This document shows positions 16,338-24,926 of a stretch of DNA of 35,021 nt, one piece after another (position 1 is the stretch's first letter; each line of letters begins with the position of its first letter). The stretch is from assembly GCA_965178525.1 (NCBI GenBank), contig CBCXVS010000038.1, forward strand, positions 1-35,021, written 5' to 3'. The notes under the pieces are model-generated. The model was not told the origin of the DNA, ran no database searches, and saw only the letters and a program-made list of their open reading frames with translations. The position numbers and the translations under genes are program-made. The stretch comes from CBCXVS01 sp965178525 (GTDB lineage Bacteria; Tectomicrobia; Entotheonellia; Entotheonellales; Entotheonellaceae).

Positions 16338-18089
16338 GTGCCAGTACCAGGGACGACCTTGAGCAGTTTGCGCCCGTTAATCCAGGGGACCAATGGCGTT
16401 GTGGTCTCTAGCCATCCTAGTGCCTCGATGATCGGGCTGGATATCCTGCAACGTGGCGGCAACGCCATCGATGCCGGTGTGGCCGTGGGTATTGCATTGA
16501 ACGTGGTGCACGCGCACGAATGCAATTTTCTCGGGGTGGCGCCGACGGTGTTGTATCGTGCAGACCATCGGGAAGTGGTCACGATCGATGGTCTGGGATG
16601 GTGGCCGAAGGCCGCGTCCGTCGCGTACTTTCAGGAACATTACCAGGGCGAGATGCCGGCGGGGATGCTGCGGGCTCTGACGCCAGGGGCGGCGGACGCC
16701 TGGCTGACGGCGCTATCGCGCTATGGTACGATGAGCTTTGCCGAGGTGGCGGGTCCCTCCATCGCGTTAGCGGAACAGGGATTTCCCGCCTACCGCTATC
16801 TCGTGTCGGCCATTAAAACCGCCCCTGAAGTTTACACTCGCTATCCTGGTAACGCCGCCGTTTTCATGCCCGAGGGCCGCGCCCCCGAGATCGGTGAGTT
16901 GTTTTATCAAACCGACCTCGCAGCGACATTCTGGGAGATCGCCGGGGCCGAAAACGCACACCGCGCTGCGGGGCGTGAGAAGGCGTTGGAGGCCGCGCGT
17001 GACTATATCTACCGTGGACCGCTGGCCGAGAAAATTGTCGCGTACTGCCAGGAACAAGGGGGCCTCCTGACGATGGATGATCTGGCCGCCTACCACGTGC
17101 GCTGCGATCCCCCCGTCACCGTCAATTACCACGGCTATGATGTCTACGGCACCGGGCCGTGGGGACAAGGGCCGGTCTTCCCGCAAGCCCTGAAGCTACT
17201 GGAGGGTTTCGATCTCAAGGCCATGGGGCATAATTCTGCCGAGTATCTGCACACGGTCATCCAGGCCCTGAATTTGGCCTTTGCCGATCGTGAGCAGTAT
17301 ATAGCCGATCCGGCGCACGTCGACGTCCCGATGGAGGAGCTGTTGTCGGAGGACTACTTGCGCGAACGCCGTAAACTGATCGAGCCGCACCGAGCCTGGA
17401 CGGAAATGCCGCCACCGGGCGACCCGCGGCATGGCCGCGCCATCCTCGACGGGGCGTTCATGCCGATGGCCGCCGTTGGGGCGTCTGTACCAGAACACGA
17501 GAGCGCTGGCACGTCGTACTTTGGGGTGATGGATAAGGAGGGCAACATCTTTTCGTGTACCCCGAGTGAAGGCGCGAAATCCGGCCCCATCGTGCCCGGC
17601 GTCGGCATGGCGATTTCCCTGCGTGGCTCGCAGTCGAAGGTGCAACCGGGACATCCCGCCGCCCTCGGCCCGCACAAACGGCCCCGGCTCACACCGGCCC
17701 CGGCGCTCGTGCTGCGCGATGGGCAGCCCCTCATCGCGCTTGGCGGCTACGGCGGGGATCACATTCCGCAGGGCACGTTGCAGGTGTTTCTCAGTCTCGT
17801 CGAGTTCGGACTCGATCCGCAGGAGGCCGTCGAGGCGCCGCGTGGCTACACGTATAATTTCCCCAATTCGGGTTATCCGTATGCCTATTTTCCGGGTGTG
17901 ATGCGCACGGAAGGGCGGATCGCTCCCGAGGCGCGCGACGGTTTGCGGCAGCGTGGCCATACGGTGGAAGACCTGCCGGATTGGTGGGAAGGCTCCTGCC
18001 TCTACGGCGTCATTACCCGCCATCCGCGCACAAAAGTCCTGCAGAGTGGCGCCGACCCGCGCGGGGAGGCGTACGCCGTCGGGTACTGA
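16338..18089 (+). CDS. ggt: Gamma-glutamyltransferase-family Ntn hydrolase
   Basis: A 583-residue precursor. The conserved HPSASMIGLDILQRGGNAID segment near the N-terminus (about 26-45) and the GTSYFGVMDKEGN site (about 393-405) mark the family; the Thr in GTSYF is the expected autocleavage point and nucleophile, which would give a large subunit of about 393 and a small subunit of about 190 residues. PRLTPAPALVL and GGYGGD follow in the small subunit. There is no signal peptide, unlike periplasmic GGTs, so a cytoplasmic amide hydrolase or acylase role is as likely as glutathione breakdown. The GTG start follows GGGAGG (16324-16329). It is divergent from the MDR oxidoreductase gene, 281 bp away. 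Confidence 0.88.
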   Translation: MPVPGTTLSSLRPLIQGTNGVVVSSHPSASMIGLDILQRGGNAIDAGVAVGIALNVVHAHECNFLGVAPTVLYRADHREVVTIDGLGWWPKAASVAYFQEHYQGEMPAGMLRALTPGAADAWLTALSRYGTMSFAEVAGPSIALAEQGFPAYRYLVSAIKTAPEVYTRYPGNAAVFMPEGRAPEIGELFYQTDLAATFWEIAGAENAHRAAGREKALEAARDYIYRGPLAEKIVAYCQEQGGLLTMDDLAAYHVRCDPPVTVNYHGYDVYGTGPWGQGPVFPQALKLLEGFDLKAMGHNSAEYLHTVIQALNLAFADREQYIADPAHVDVPMEELLSEDYLRERRKLIEPHRAWTEMPPPGDPRHGRAILDGAFMPMAAVGASVPEHESAGTSYFGVMDKEGNIFSCTPSEGAKSGPIVPGVGMAISLRGSQSKVQPGHPAALGPHKRPRLTPAPALVLRDGQPLIALGGYGGDHIPQGTLQVFLSLVEFGLDPQEAVEAPRGYTYNFPNSGYPYAYFPGVMRTEGRIAPEARDGLRQRGHTVEDLPDWWEGSCLYGVITRHPRTKVLQSGADPRGEAYAVGY

Positions 18090-18109
18090 GACGTATCCGG
18101 ATAGACATG

Positions 18110-18143
18110 TTGCCCCTCTCTCCCTGGGCAGGGAGAGAGGCAA
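18110..18143. terminator. Strong hairpin between convergent genes
   Basis: CCTCTCTCCCT (18115-18125) pairs perfectly with AGGGAGAGAGG (18130-18140) over a 4-nt loop, and outer TTG/CAA bases extend the stem with a small bulge. It lies between the stop of the gamma-glutamyltransferase (18089) and the end of the oppositely oriented decarboxylase (18189). No T-run follows on either strand, so it may act as a bidirectional RNA-end structure. Stems of this CCTCTCCC type are also common dispersed repeats. Confidence 0.6.
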
Positions 18144-18188
18144 GGCGCATGCCTCAACTCAAACCTGACGCTGTATGCGTGTGAACGG

Positions 18189-19976
18189 TTAATTGAAACC
18201 GTCGAGCCTCAGCATGGCAGTCCCCGGCGGCTGAGCCGCGATGGCGCCAGGAATCGTTGCCGCTATCTCCGGCGGCACGTCATGTTTGTCCAGTTTCACC
18301 GCGACCAACACCGGCTTGTCGGTGATCCCAGGCAGCTCGTGCGTCAACACCTGCTGCAGCTCCGCAAGCGTGCTGACACTGAAGCCCCGCCCTCCGAAAG
18401 CCTCGGCCAGCTTTGCGTAGTCCTAGGCCGGCACGATGTCGAAGAACGACGGCTCCGGCAGCCGATTCTGGAAAAAGCGCTCGTGTTCAGGAAGGATCTG
18501 TATATCGACCAGATACTGCTCAATGGCATAATTTTCATTATCCATGACAAAAACGATGGCGGGTTTTTTCTGCCGCGCCAGGGTGGAGAATGCCTGCGGC
18601 GTCATCTGAAAGCCGCCATCCCCTGTGACGACAACCGGGCGCGCATCCGCCACCGACAGCGCCACACCGAGTGCTGCGCCGTTTGTATACCCAATGGACA
18701 GCCATGCCGTCTGCGCCACATAGCCCGCCTGCCGCTCAATCCGAATTTCCGCGGACGGGAAGAGCGCCAAGCCCGTATCCAACAGTAAAACCATGTCCTT
18801 GTCGAGGAATTCTGCCAGATGATCTGTGAAGGTCTGATAGGTGAGCTTGGATTCCGGTTCGGGCTGTGTACTGCGGACGGTCAACGATGTCGCACTCTGC
18901 CGAGCCTGTTGCAGGCCCGACAATCCGGGAAGCTGGGCAAACTCCCTGGCGGTCTCGCCCCAGCGGCTTACGAGCCGCCGCATAAACCGTGCGAGCGGCA
19001 CGTTGGGATACACCGCATGCCCAATGCGCACCGCATCGCCAGCCGCCAGGATCATGCGGTCGTACGCGGCGAGGACAATGTCGCGATAGAAATCGCTCAT
19101 GATGGTTCCAAGGCCGATCAAGCAGTCCGAGCCCTCGACGAGCTCTTTGACACGTTGTGGGGCAAAATTGCTGTCGTACACGCCGATAAACTGCGCCGGA
19201 AACGCGGTTTCCGAGATGAGAGACTTGGCCATTAAGGTGGTGGTGTAGGGCAGGCCACTCGTGTTGACCAGGGCTTCGAACTGGTCCACGACGCGCCAGC
19301 GCTTCAGCATTTCTCCGCCCCAAAGCACGGGGTGGGAGGCGTCACCCAGGCGTTCCAGCACCGCGCTGACCGCGGCATCTGTGGCTGCGTCCATATCCTG
19401 CTCTTCTTCCGGCGTCGGCGCGATCGGCACAATCGGTGGGCCTGGCGGATCGCATGGCATGGACCACACCCCTTGGTGCACTTCCAGATAAACGGGCCGG
19501 CTTTGCGTGATGCAGGCGCGGAGCACGCGGTCGATTTCGGACGGGGCGTTGAGCGGGTTATCAATCACGGTAGTGGCAACCGTGACCGGGCGAAAGATCA
19601 ATTCATCCGTCCGGATTGGGTCAATGGCGTGGGCAAACAGGATGCCGCGATTCTTCAGATCCGCCACCTTGACCGTCGGTGGACTCCCATTGACCAATAC
19701 CACCGGGCAGAACTCCACGTATGCCCCCGTGATGGCGCTGTACAGGCTCTGTGAACCCACGCCATAGGTCGCGCTGCACACGCCAATCGGCTGGTAGCGT
19801 GCGTACGCGTCGGCCGCAAAACCGGCTTCTAACTCGTTGGCTGTACCAATACATGTGATCCCCACGCGGTTTGCCGCGAGGAGAAATTCGGCGGTGTAAT
19901 TTCCGGGTATGCTAAACAGATGACGGGCCCCAAGTTCTTGCAACCGGATGGCCACATATTCTGCAACGGTTGGCAT
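18189..19976 (-). pseudogene. PDC/indolepyruvate-decarboxylase-like ThDP enzyme with an in-frame TAG
   Basis: The start at 19976 follows AGGAGGTGG. The protein shows all ThDP-decarboxylase features: GARHLFSIPGNYTAEF, the catalytic Glu48 in ANELEAGFAADAYAR, and GDGGFQMTPQAFSTLA followed by FVMDNENYAIEQ for cofactor binding. The family decarboxylates 2-keto acids such as indolepyruvate or phenylpyruvate. At 18423-18425 a TAG stops the chain after FFDIVPA (517 residues). The same frame then continues for 77 codons with a typical C-terminus (DYAKLAEAFGGRGFS, KPVLVAVKLDKHDVPPEI) to TAA at 18189-18191. Family members have Trp before DYAKL, so TGG to TAG is the simplest explanation. The lost tail covers the active-site lid, so the truncated form is probably inactive. 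Confidence 0.9.
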
Positions 19977-20508
19977 GTATCCACCTCCTCTTTCTATCAC
20001 GCAGACGGAATCCGTCTTAGCGCGTATGCGTGTGATCGTGCGACCAGGTCCTGTGGGCACAGGGTCTGGGAAGTGACCATGATGCCGTAAAACGTTGGTC
20101 GTCGTCCAGCACGTGCGCCATCTGTCCAGCCTAGGCGCAGGCCCTGAAAAATTTGAGACGGCTTGCGCACTGAGAAAGCGCTCTGCTTGCATGTCTCATC
20201 TCATCCCGATCAGAATGACTTGCTGTGTGAGGGCTGATACTACCCTGGGGTTAGCCATTTATTCTGTGACGGAACGCACCTCAATTCGGTGATATGCGTC
20301 ACCCACCACGTCATTCCGAATATTGTGGGTGCTGTTCACAGGAGGATGTCCTCAGGTGCCTGACGTCAGTGAGTCCAAACCCTTGACCCGGAGCGATGAC
20401 GACTTACCTTCTTCTGGGATGTGATCATCCGTTGTCTGGAGTGGATGACAAGGTTTCGCGCTGGACAGCTTCGACGAGTCCCTGGTAAATCGGTCTGGCT
20501 TGCGGGAT
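19977..20508. other. Intergenic region upstream of the decarboxylase gene
   Basis: This 532-bp stretch holds the decarboxylase ribosome binding site (AGGAGGTGG, about 19981-19991), a 15-bp inverted repeat listed separately, and no convincing coding frame on either strand. On the left side it runs into the 3' end of the UPF0175 gene; the PIN-type toxin gene often found after UPF0175 antitoxins is not there. Nothing else is recognisable. Confidence 0.5.
20003..20017. promoter_or_regulatory. Inverted repeat in the decarboxylase leader, possible operator
   Basis: AGACGGA (20003-20009) and TCCGTCT (20011-20017) form a perfect 7-bp inverted repeat separated by one base. It sits 27-41 bp upstream of the decarboxylase start codon. 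Size and place suit a binding site for a dimeric repressor, but no regulator gene is nearby. Confidence 0.35.
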
Positions 20509-20730
20509 TCACGCGCGCAGCTCGATATCGAGATTCTTTTGGCTATCGACGAGAATGGAAAAGCCAAAGCGAGGAAGCATATCCTCGAAGGCGCGACGTG
20601 TTAGACCTAGGATATGGCAGGCTTGCTTCGCAGAAAGCTTCCCTGTGTGATAAAGCATTGCCACGAGTGCCTCTGCGAGGTAGCGCTGATCCATACCGGG
20701 GATGTCCGGCAATTCCAGGGAGACTTTCAT
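20509..20730 (-). CDS. UPF0175-family small protein (antitoxin-like)
   Basis: A 73-residue protein with the UPF0175 pattern: an N-terminal strand, then YLAEALVAMLYHTGKLSAKQ and ACHILGLTRRAFEDMLPRFG, a helix-turn-helix-like segment, then FSILVD. Family members often pair with PIN-domain toxins and are thought to be antitoxins or regulators. Here I find no toxin gene downstream, so it appears to be an orphan. AAGGAAG precedes the ATG. Its start codon is only 24 bp from the end of the ISL3 element, which reads toward it, so its natural promoter was removed or replaced by the insertion. Confidence 0.7.
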   Translation of the reverse strand: MKVSLELPDIPGMDQRYLAEALVAMLYHTGKLSAKQACHILGLTRRAFEDMLPRFGFSILVDSQKNLDIELRA

Positions 20731-20754
20731 CCTGACTTCCTTACTATTGAAAGA

Positions 20755-22096
20755 GGCTCTTCGCCATGTTTGAGGCCAGACCTAAGTCTTGCCACAGCAG
20801 GCCATTATGCGCTTTCGACGGTTGTGTTCATTTCGCAGACCATATGCCATCCGCTGAATCAGCTTAATCTTGTTGTTGAAGCCTTCAGTCGGGCCGTTCG
20901 TGTATCGATTGCGGATGTCATGGACAATCGGCTCAAACCAACGCGTCAACGTCCCGGCCATCCGCCTCAGAGGCTCTTGAGCACTCTGGCCCGCTCGCTC
21001 AATCAGCTTCCACAGCGCCTCACGAGCGGGTTTTTCATATTTGCGCTCGAACCTCCTCCGCAAGTCCTGAACCCAGTCAATCGTCTCGCGCAACTGCGGA
21101 AAGCGCCGACGCCATTCGTAACCTGCGATCAACTCATCCCCATTGAGCTGATTAGCCGACTTCAGCCAGCGACGGCGCAGCTTCTTGAGCGCTTTGGCTT
21201 CCTCGGGATCAAGCTGTTTTTGCACCGATCGTAGCACCTCATCCAGGGCATCGACCGCCAGTTGTACCACATGGAAGCGATCGATCACTTGCACGGATTC
21301 GCCAAAGCGTTCTTTGACAGCCGCCGCGTAGGTCTTGGACATATCCAGCACCCCCACTTCAACCCGCTCGAGTTCGGCTGGCCGGCGACTTTTGAACCAG
21401 GCGATGACATCCTCGGTACGCCGGCCCTTGAACGTGGCAATCGGGCGACCTGTGTCCAGGTCCATGATCGACGTGTGGTAACGGTGTCCTTTGCGCCGGG
21501 CATATTCATCCATCCCGATGGCGCGGCCAAGGTGGCGGGGCCGTCCGCCTCGACGCTTTTCAAAGGTCCAGCGACACACCGTGCGGTCGCAGAGACCATA
21601 GCGCCGGGCCAGTTCTCGACTCGGACACCCTCCCAGGAACTCCGCGCGTACCTGTTGATAGAGACGCGCGGTCCATTTCACTCGCGACCCAAAGGTCTCA
21701 CTCTGCTCCCAGGGCCGATGCGGACAATCGGGACACTGAAACCGCCTCATCTGCAGCGACAATAGGACCGGGCGCTCCAGGATAGGCAAGTCTCGAATGC
21801 ACCGAGGTCGGCTGTCCTTGAGGCGGGAGCAGCACGTCTGGCATCGGGGACAGACGATCTCGTCATCTCTGCGTTCAAGATGTAAATCCAGCCGCTTTGG
21901 ACCGATGACCTGATCGATCACGCGGAATTCTGGCAGACCGAGCAACGCTTCGATACCCTAGACATCCATGAGCAGGGTTCCTCCTTCTGGGTAGCTTGTT
22001 TTCCAGAATTTTGCGAGGAATCCTGTGCCTGTCAATTACCGCTCTAAGTCACCTATTGTCAATTTCATATTCTGGCCTCAAACATGGCGAAGAGCC
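20755..22096 (-). mobile_element. ISL3-family insertion sequence, 1,342 bp
   Basis: The ends are perfect 26-bp inverted repeats: 20755-20780, beginning GGCTCTTCGCCATG, and its exact complement at 22071-22096. GGCTCTTC is the usual start of ISL3-family ends. A single transposase gene fills the element. The 8 bases on the two sides (TTGAAAGA on the left, GATAAAAA on the right) do not match, so the usual 8-bp target duplication is absent. This suggests a rearrangement between copies after insertion. The element separates a UPF0175 gene from an SDR remnant. Confidence 0.95.
20782..21969 (-). pseudogene. ISL3-family transposase with an in-frame TAG at codon 4
   Basis: The natural start is probably ATG at 21967-21969, after AAGGAGGAAC, but codon 4 is TAG (21958-21960); the frame then continues GIEALLGLPEFRVIDQ as in other ISL3 transposases. 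A shorter version of 387 residues can start from a TTG at 21945. The N-terminal zinc finger (CPRC...CPDC, about residues 32-74 of the short form) and DDE residues are present: Asp in AIGMDEYARRKG, Asp in VGVLDMSKTYAA, and Glu in GPTEGFNNKIK. Everything needed for catalysis is there, so activity depends on whether translation can begin after the TAG. The stop (TAG, 20782-20784) lies just inside the left terminal repeat, as is normal. Confidence 0.9.
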
Positions 22097-22272
22097 GATA
22101 AAAATTATCAACTTCCTCCGTGGCGGGACTCCATTGCAGAAAAATGTCATCGAGGGCGATGGCCTGCACAATCTCGTGATGAGGAGGGAAAATCGTGTCG
22201 AGGTCATCCCGCCCGAGTTAGTCAAGGAAGAGGTTGTCGAGACGTGGGTGGGACGCATGGGCCAGCAGGATT

Positions 22273-22410
22273 CCCGCTGGTATCGTACTGTACCATGCCC
22301 TCACCTCCCACCACAGCCCGAATGAAAGCAGCACAGACGATACTGCCGCCTCCAGCTCGCTTCATGGCGGGCATAGCCGCCTTGGGGCAGAAAGCATAGC
22401 CCTTGAGCGC
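22273..22410 (-). pseudogene. Short-chain dehydrogenase (SDR) remnant, about 46 codons
   Basis: One frame on the - strand reads LKGYAFCPKAAMPAMKRAGG then GSIVCAAFIRAVVGGEGMVQYDTS. This is the central part of an SDR, running from the NxxG-helix segment to the Ser and Tyr of the catalytic region (a Tyr appears in QYDTS, where SDRs have YxxSK). No start, cofactor-binding motif or C-terminus is present. The rest of the 354-bp gap (22097-22450) between the ISL3 element and the cyclase gene has long partly open frames on both strands but nothing I can assign. The SDR gene was probably cut down when the ISL3 element or another event rearranged this site. Confidence 0.65.
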
Positions 22411-22450
22411 CCATGATCTCTTTCCTGCCGCTACGTACGGGTGGGGTGTG

Positions 22451-23383
22451 TCAGAGCAAGGCAATCGGGTTCGCTGGCGACCCCGTGCCGCCCACGACTT
22501 TGAGCGGCGCAATCATCAGCATGAATTCGTACCGCCCTTCCTCCGCGCACGCCTCGGCCAACGGTTGCAAGAGGGCATTGTCCAGCAAGGCGATGCCGTA
22601 GGCAAAGATCGCGCCGTGCACGGACCAGGGAATATCGTAGCCATTCGGCATGAGATCCATCATATCCCAGACTAAAATGGCGATGTCGTGGTCACGCAGA
22701 AACGGCAGACAGGAGGCATGCAAGCCGGGCCGCTCCGGATTATTCACGCCCAAAGGGACTTCGTAATACTTGTTCGGATGCGCCGCCTGCAAGGCTTCGC
22801 GGCCGCTATAGACGACGATCGCATCGCCGGGCTCGATGCGGACGCCCTGGGCGCTGGCGATGTCCTCCAGCTCCCAGCCATGCACCGGCTGGTCTGCCGT
22901 GACATACGGCTCACCGCGGTGTTTCGGCACATCCAGCAGGACACCGCGCGTGATCAAGCCGTTACTCCAATGGTGCACCCCGCCGAAGGTGGCGCCGTCA
23001 AACGTGATTTCCTTATCTGGATCGCGTCCGTTCCACATACCGTGATCATCCCAGGTATGGCACAGGGCGTCGAGATGCGTCGTGGCCACGCCATGGTAGT
23101 AGATGCCATAGAAATCGGCCGAAAAACCGCCCGTACCGCGCGGCACGGTTTTCATCCAGTGTTGCGCCGGATGGGGGTTGCCATGGCGGGGCTCTTTGGG
23201 AAAATCGCGGCTCAAGGACACACTACGCCCGGAGCGCACCAGACCCGCGGCCTGCACCCGTTTTTCCGGGGTGATCAGGTTCATGGCGCCAACCTGATCA
23301 TCCTCACCCCATCGTCCCCAATTCCGCCGCTCGCTCAGATAGGCAAGCACCTCTTCGCGTGTGGGTATGCGCCGTTCCGCCAT
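22451..23383 (-). CDS. Cyclase-family (kynurenine-formamidase-like) metal hydrolase
   Basis: A 310-residue protein of the PF04199 cyclase family. The metal-binding signature YHGVATTHLDALCH follows the H-G-x(3)-T-H-x-D-x(3)-H pattern. RNWGRWGEDDQVGAMNLITP at the N-terminus, LLDVPKHRGEPYV and EPGDAIVVYSGRE in the middle are typical of the long bacterial members. Known relatives hydrolyse N-formylkynurenine, isatin or cyclic lactam/ester substrates; this member's substrate is unknown. A strong AAGGAGGTC precedes the ATG at 23383. It is divergent from the CoA-transferase operon, with about 230 bp between the starts, so both may be controlled together. Confidence 0.88.
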   Translation of the reverse strand: MAERRIPTREEVLAYLSERRNWGRWGEDDQVGAMNLITPEKRVQAAGLVRSGRSVSLSRDFPKEPRHGNPHPAQHWMKTVPRGTGGFSADFYGIYYHGVATTHLDALCHTWDDHGMWNGRDPDKEITFDGATFGGVHHWSNGLITRGVLLDVPKHRGEPYVTADQPVHGWELEDIASAQGVRIEPGDAIVVYSGREALQAAHPNKYYEVPLGVNNPERPGLHASCLPFLRDHDIAILVWDMMDLMPNGYDIPWSVHGAIFAYGIALLDNALLQPLAEACAEEGRYEFMLMIAPLKVVGGTGSPANPIALL

Positions 23384-23562
23384 GTTGACCTCCTTGTGTC
23401 GTTTGAAATCGCTGGCAATGAGCCCGTGGCCCCATCCATAGCCCAGCTATTGTAGCATGGAAGTGGCAGGCCACAGAACGCGATCTCCGACCGGATACGA
23501 CCCCTTGCACTTTGCCAGAACCACACAGCTATGATATAAGAACCTCGATATTTTCCTTCTTG

Positions 23563-23593
23563 AGCTGATAGCTGACGGCTGATGGCTGACAGC
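23563..23593. repeat. Heptamer repeat array A (AGCTGAT type)
   Basis: The stretch reads AGCTGAT, AGCTGAC, GGCTGAT, GGCTGAC, AGC in perfect 7-base phase, in the gap between the divergent cyclase and CoA-transferase genes and 23 bp before the latter's start. It belongs to the same heptamer family as arrays at 26540, 28315 and 32061. Confidence 0.85.
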
Positions 23594-23615
23594 ATCTCAT
23601 ACACAGGAGAAGCTC

Positions 23616-24923
23616 ATGGCGACCGCGGACGGACACGATCTCGATCAACGCATTGCCGCACTCGAGGCGGAACTGGCGGGTCTCAGAGCGCAGCGGCTGC
23701 AGCAACTGGGCCACAAGCCAAAGCCGCTCGATGGCGTCCGCGTGTTGGATATGTCCCGGTTTATCTTTGGGCCCTTCTGTGCCCAAATGCTCGCCGACAT
23801 GGGCGCCGAGGTGATCAAGGTCGAGCCCCGTGGGCAGGGCGACCCGGCCCGCGCGGCGGGTCATGTCAGCCTTGCCGGCGGCATTAGCCCGTCGTTTTTG
23901 GCGCGGAATCGGAACAAGCGCAGTCTGGCCATGGACATGCGCCAGCCGGAGGCGCAAGAGATCGCCTGGAAGCTGGCTTTGCAAAGTGATGTCTTGCTGC
24001 ATAATTTCCGTCCGGGCATCATGGGCCGCATGGGCCTGGATGCCAAACGGCTGCATGAGGCCAATCCGCGCCTGATCTATTGTTCCTTGTCCGGCTACGG
24101 CCAGAGTGGGCCCATGGCGGAGTGGCCCGGACAGGATTTGCTCATCCAGGCGATGTCTGGCCTTGTCGCCATGACCGGGTGGGAAGGCGGGCCACCCACC
24201 ACGGTTGGGACGTATGCCGCGGATGTCACCGGCGCCATTATCGCGGCGTACAGCATTGTGACCGCGCTGTGTGCCCGGGTGCAATATAGCATGGGCCAGG
24301 AGATCGAGGTCAATTTGCTCGATTCGCTCATTACCCTGCAGGCCATGGACGCGACGGTGTATTTGAACACCGGCGAGGTGCCGCCGAAGAGTGGCAGCGG
24401 GCATTGGCTCCTGCCCCCGCCATATGGGGTATTCCATACGAAAGACCAGGATATGGTGGTCAATGCGCATTCCGATGCCTGGTGGCCACGGTTGTGCAAA
24501 GCGGCGGAGTTCGCCGAGCTGGAGCACGATCCGCGTTTTGCGACGCGCGAGGCGCGCATGGCGAATCGGGATCTCCTGGTGACGATCCTCCAGGACGTGA
24601 TGTACACCCGAACGTGGCAGGAATGGCTGGCGTATCTCGGCCAGTACGACGTCTTGTGTGCGCCGGTGTACGATTATGCCGAACTCTTTGCCGAGCCGCA
24701 GGTGCGGCACAATGGCATCGTGGCCGAGCAGCAGCATCCCGTGGCCGGGCCGATCAAGGTCGTTGGCATTCCCGTCACGCTGTCGGAAACCCCGGGCGAC
24801 GTCGGTCCCGCGGTGCCGCAGCTTGGCGAGCACACCCGGGCGATTTTGCAAGAGCTGGGCTACGGCCAAGCGCAGATCGCGCAGTTGCATCAAAATCAAG
24901 TCGTGGACGTACTGGGAGGGTGA
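23616..24923 (+). CDS. CaiB/BaiF-type (family III) CoA-transferase
   Basis: A 435-residue cytoplasmic enzyme that moves CoA between carboxylic acids. After a short helical extension (about 8-32) the family fold begins with PLDGVRVLDMSRFIFGPFC. GAEVIKVEPRGQGDPAR and NRNKRSLAMDM are CoA-site motifs, and WPGQDLLIQAMSGLVAMTG carries the conserved catalytic Asp. Length is normal. AGGAG precedes the ATG at 23616. It is the first gene of an operon with a D-2-hydroxyacid dehydrogenase (3 bp after its stop) and a methyltransferase. I infer that it activates or deactivates an acid that the dehydrogenase produces or consumes; the acid is not known. Confidence 0.93.
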   Translation: MATADGHDLDQRIAALEAELAGLRAQRLQQLGHKPKPLDGVRVLDMSRFIFGPFCAQMLADMGAEVIKVEPRGQGDPARAAGHVSLAGGISPSFLARNRNKRSLAMDMRQPEAQEIAWKLALQSDVLLHNFRPGIMGRMGLDAKRLHEANPRLIYCSLSGYGQSGPMAEWPGQDLLIQAMSGLVAMTGWEGGPPTTVGTYAADVTGAIIAAYSIVTALCARVQYSMGQEIEVNLLDSLITLQAMDATVYLNTGEVPPKSGSGHWLLPPPYGVFHTKDQDMVVNAHSDAWWPRLCKAAEFAELEHDPRFATREARMANRDLLVTILQDVMYTRTWQEWLAYLGQYDVLCAPVYDYAELFAEPQVRHNGIVAEQQHPVAGPIKVVGIPVTLSETPGDVGPAVPQLGEHTRAILQELGYGQAQIAQLHQNQVVDVLGG

Positions 24924-24926
24924 GTC

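Noticed and set aside
17196..18143. A 315-codon open frame on the - strand under the gamma-glutamyltransferase
   Set aside because: Shadow of the real gene; Arg-rich, no motifs, no ribosome binding site.
20352..20508. Toxin gene paired with the UPF0175 gene
   Set aside because: No PIN-type start motif or continuous frame is found downstream; the open frame there overlaps the UPF0175 gene out of phase and has no features.
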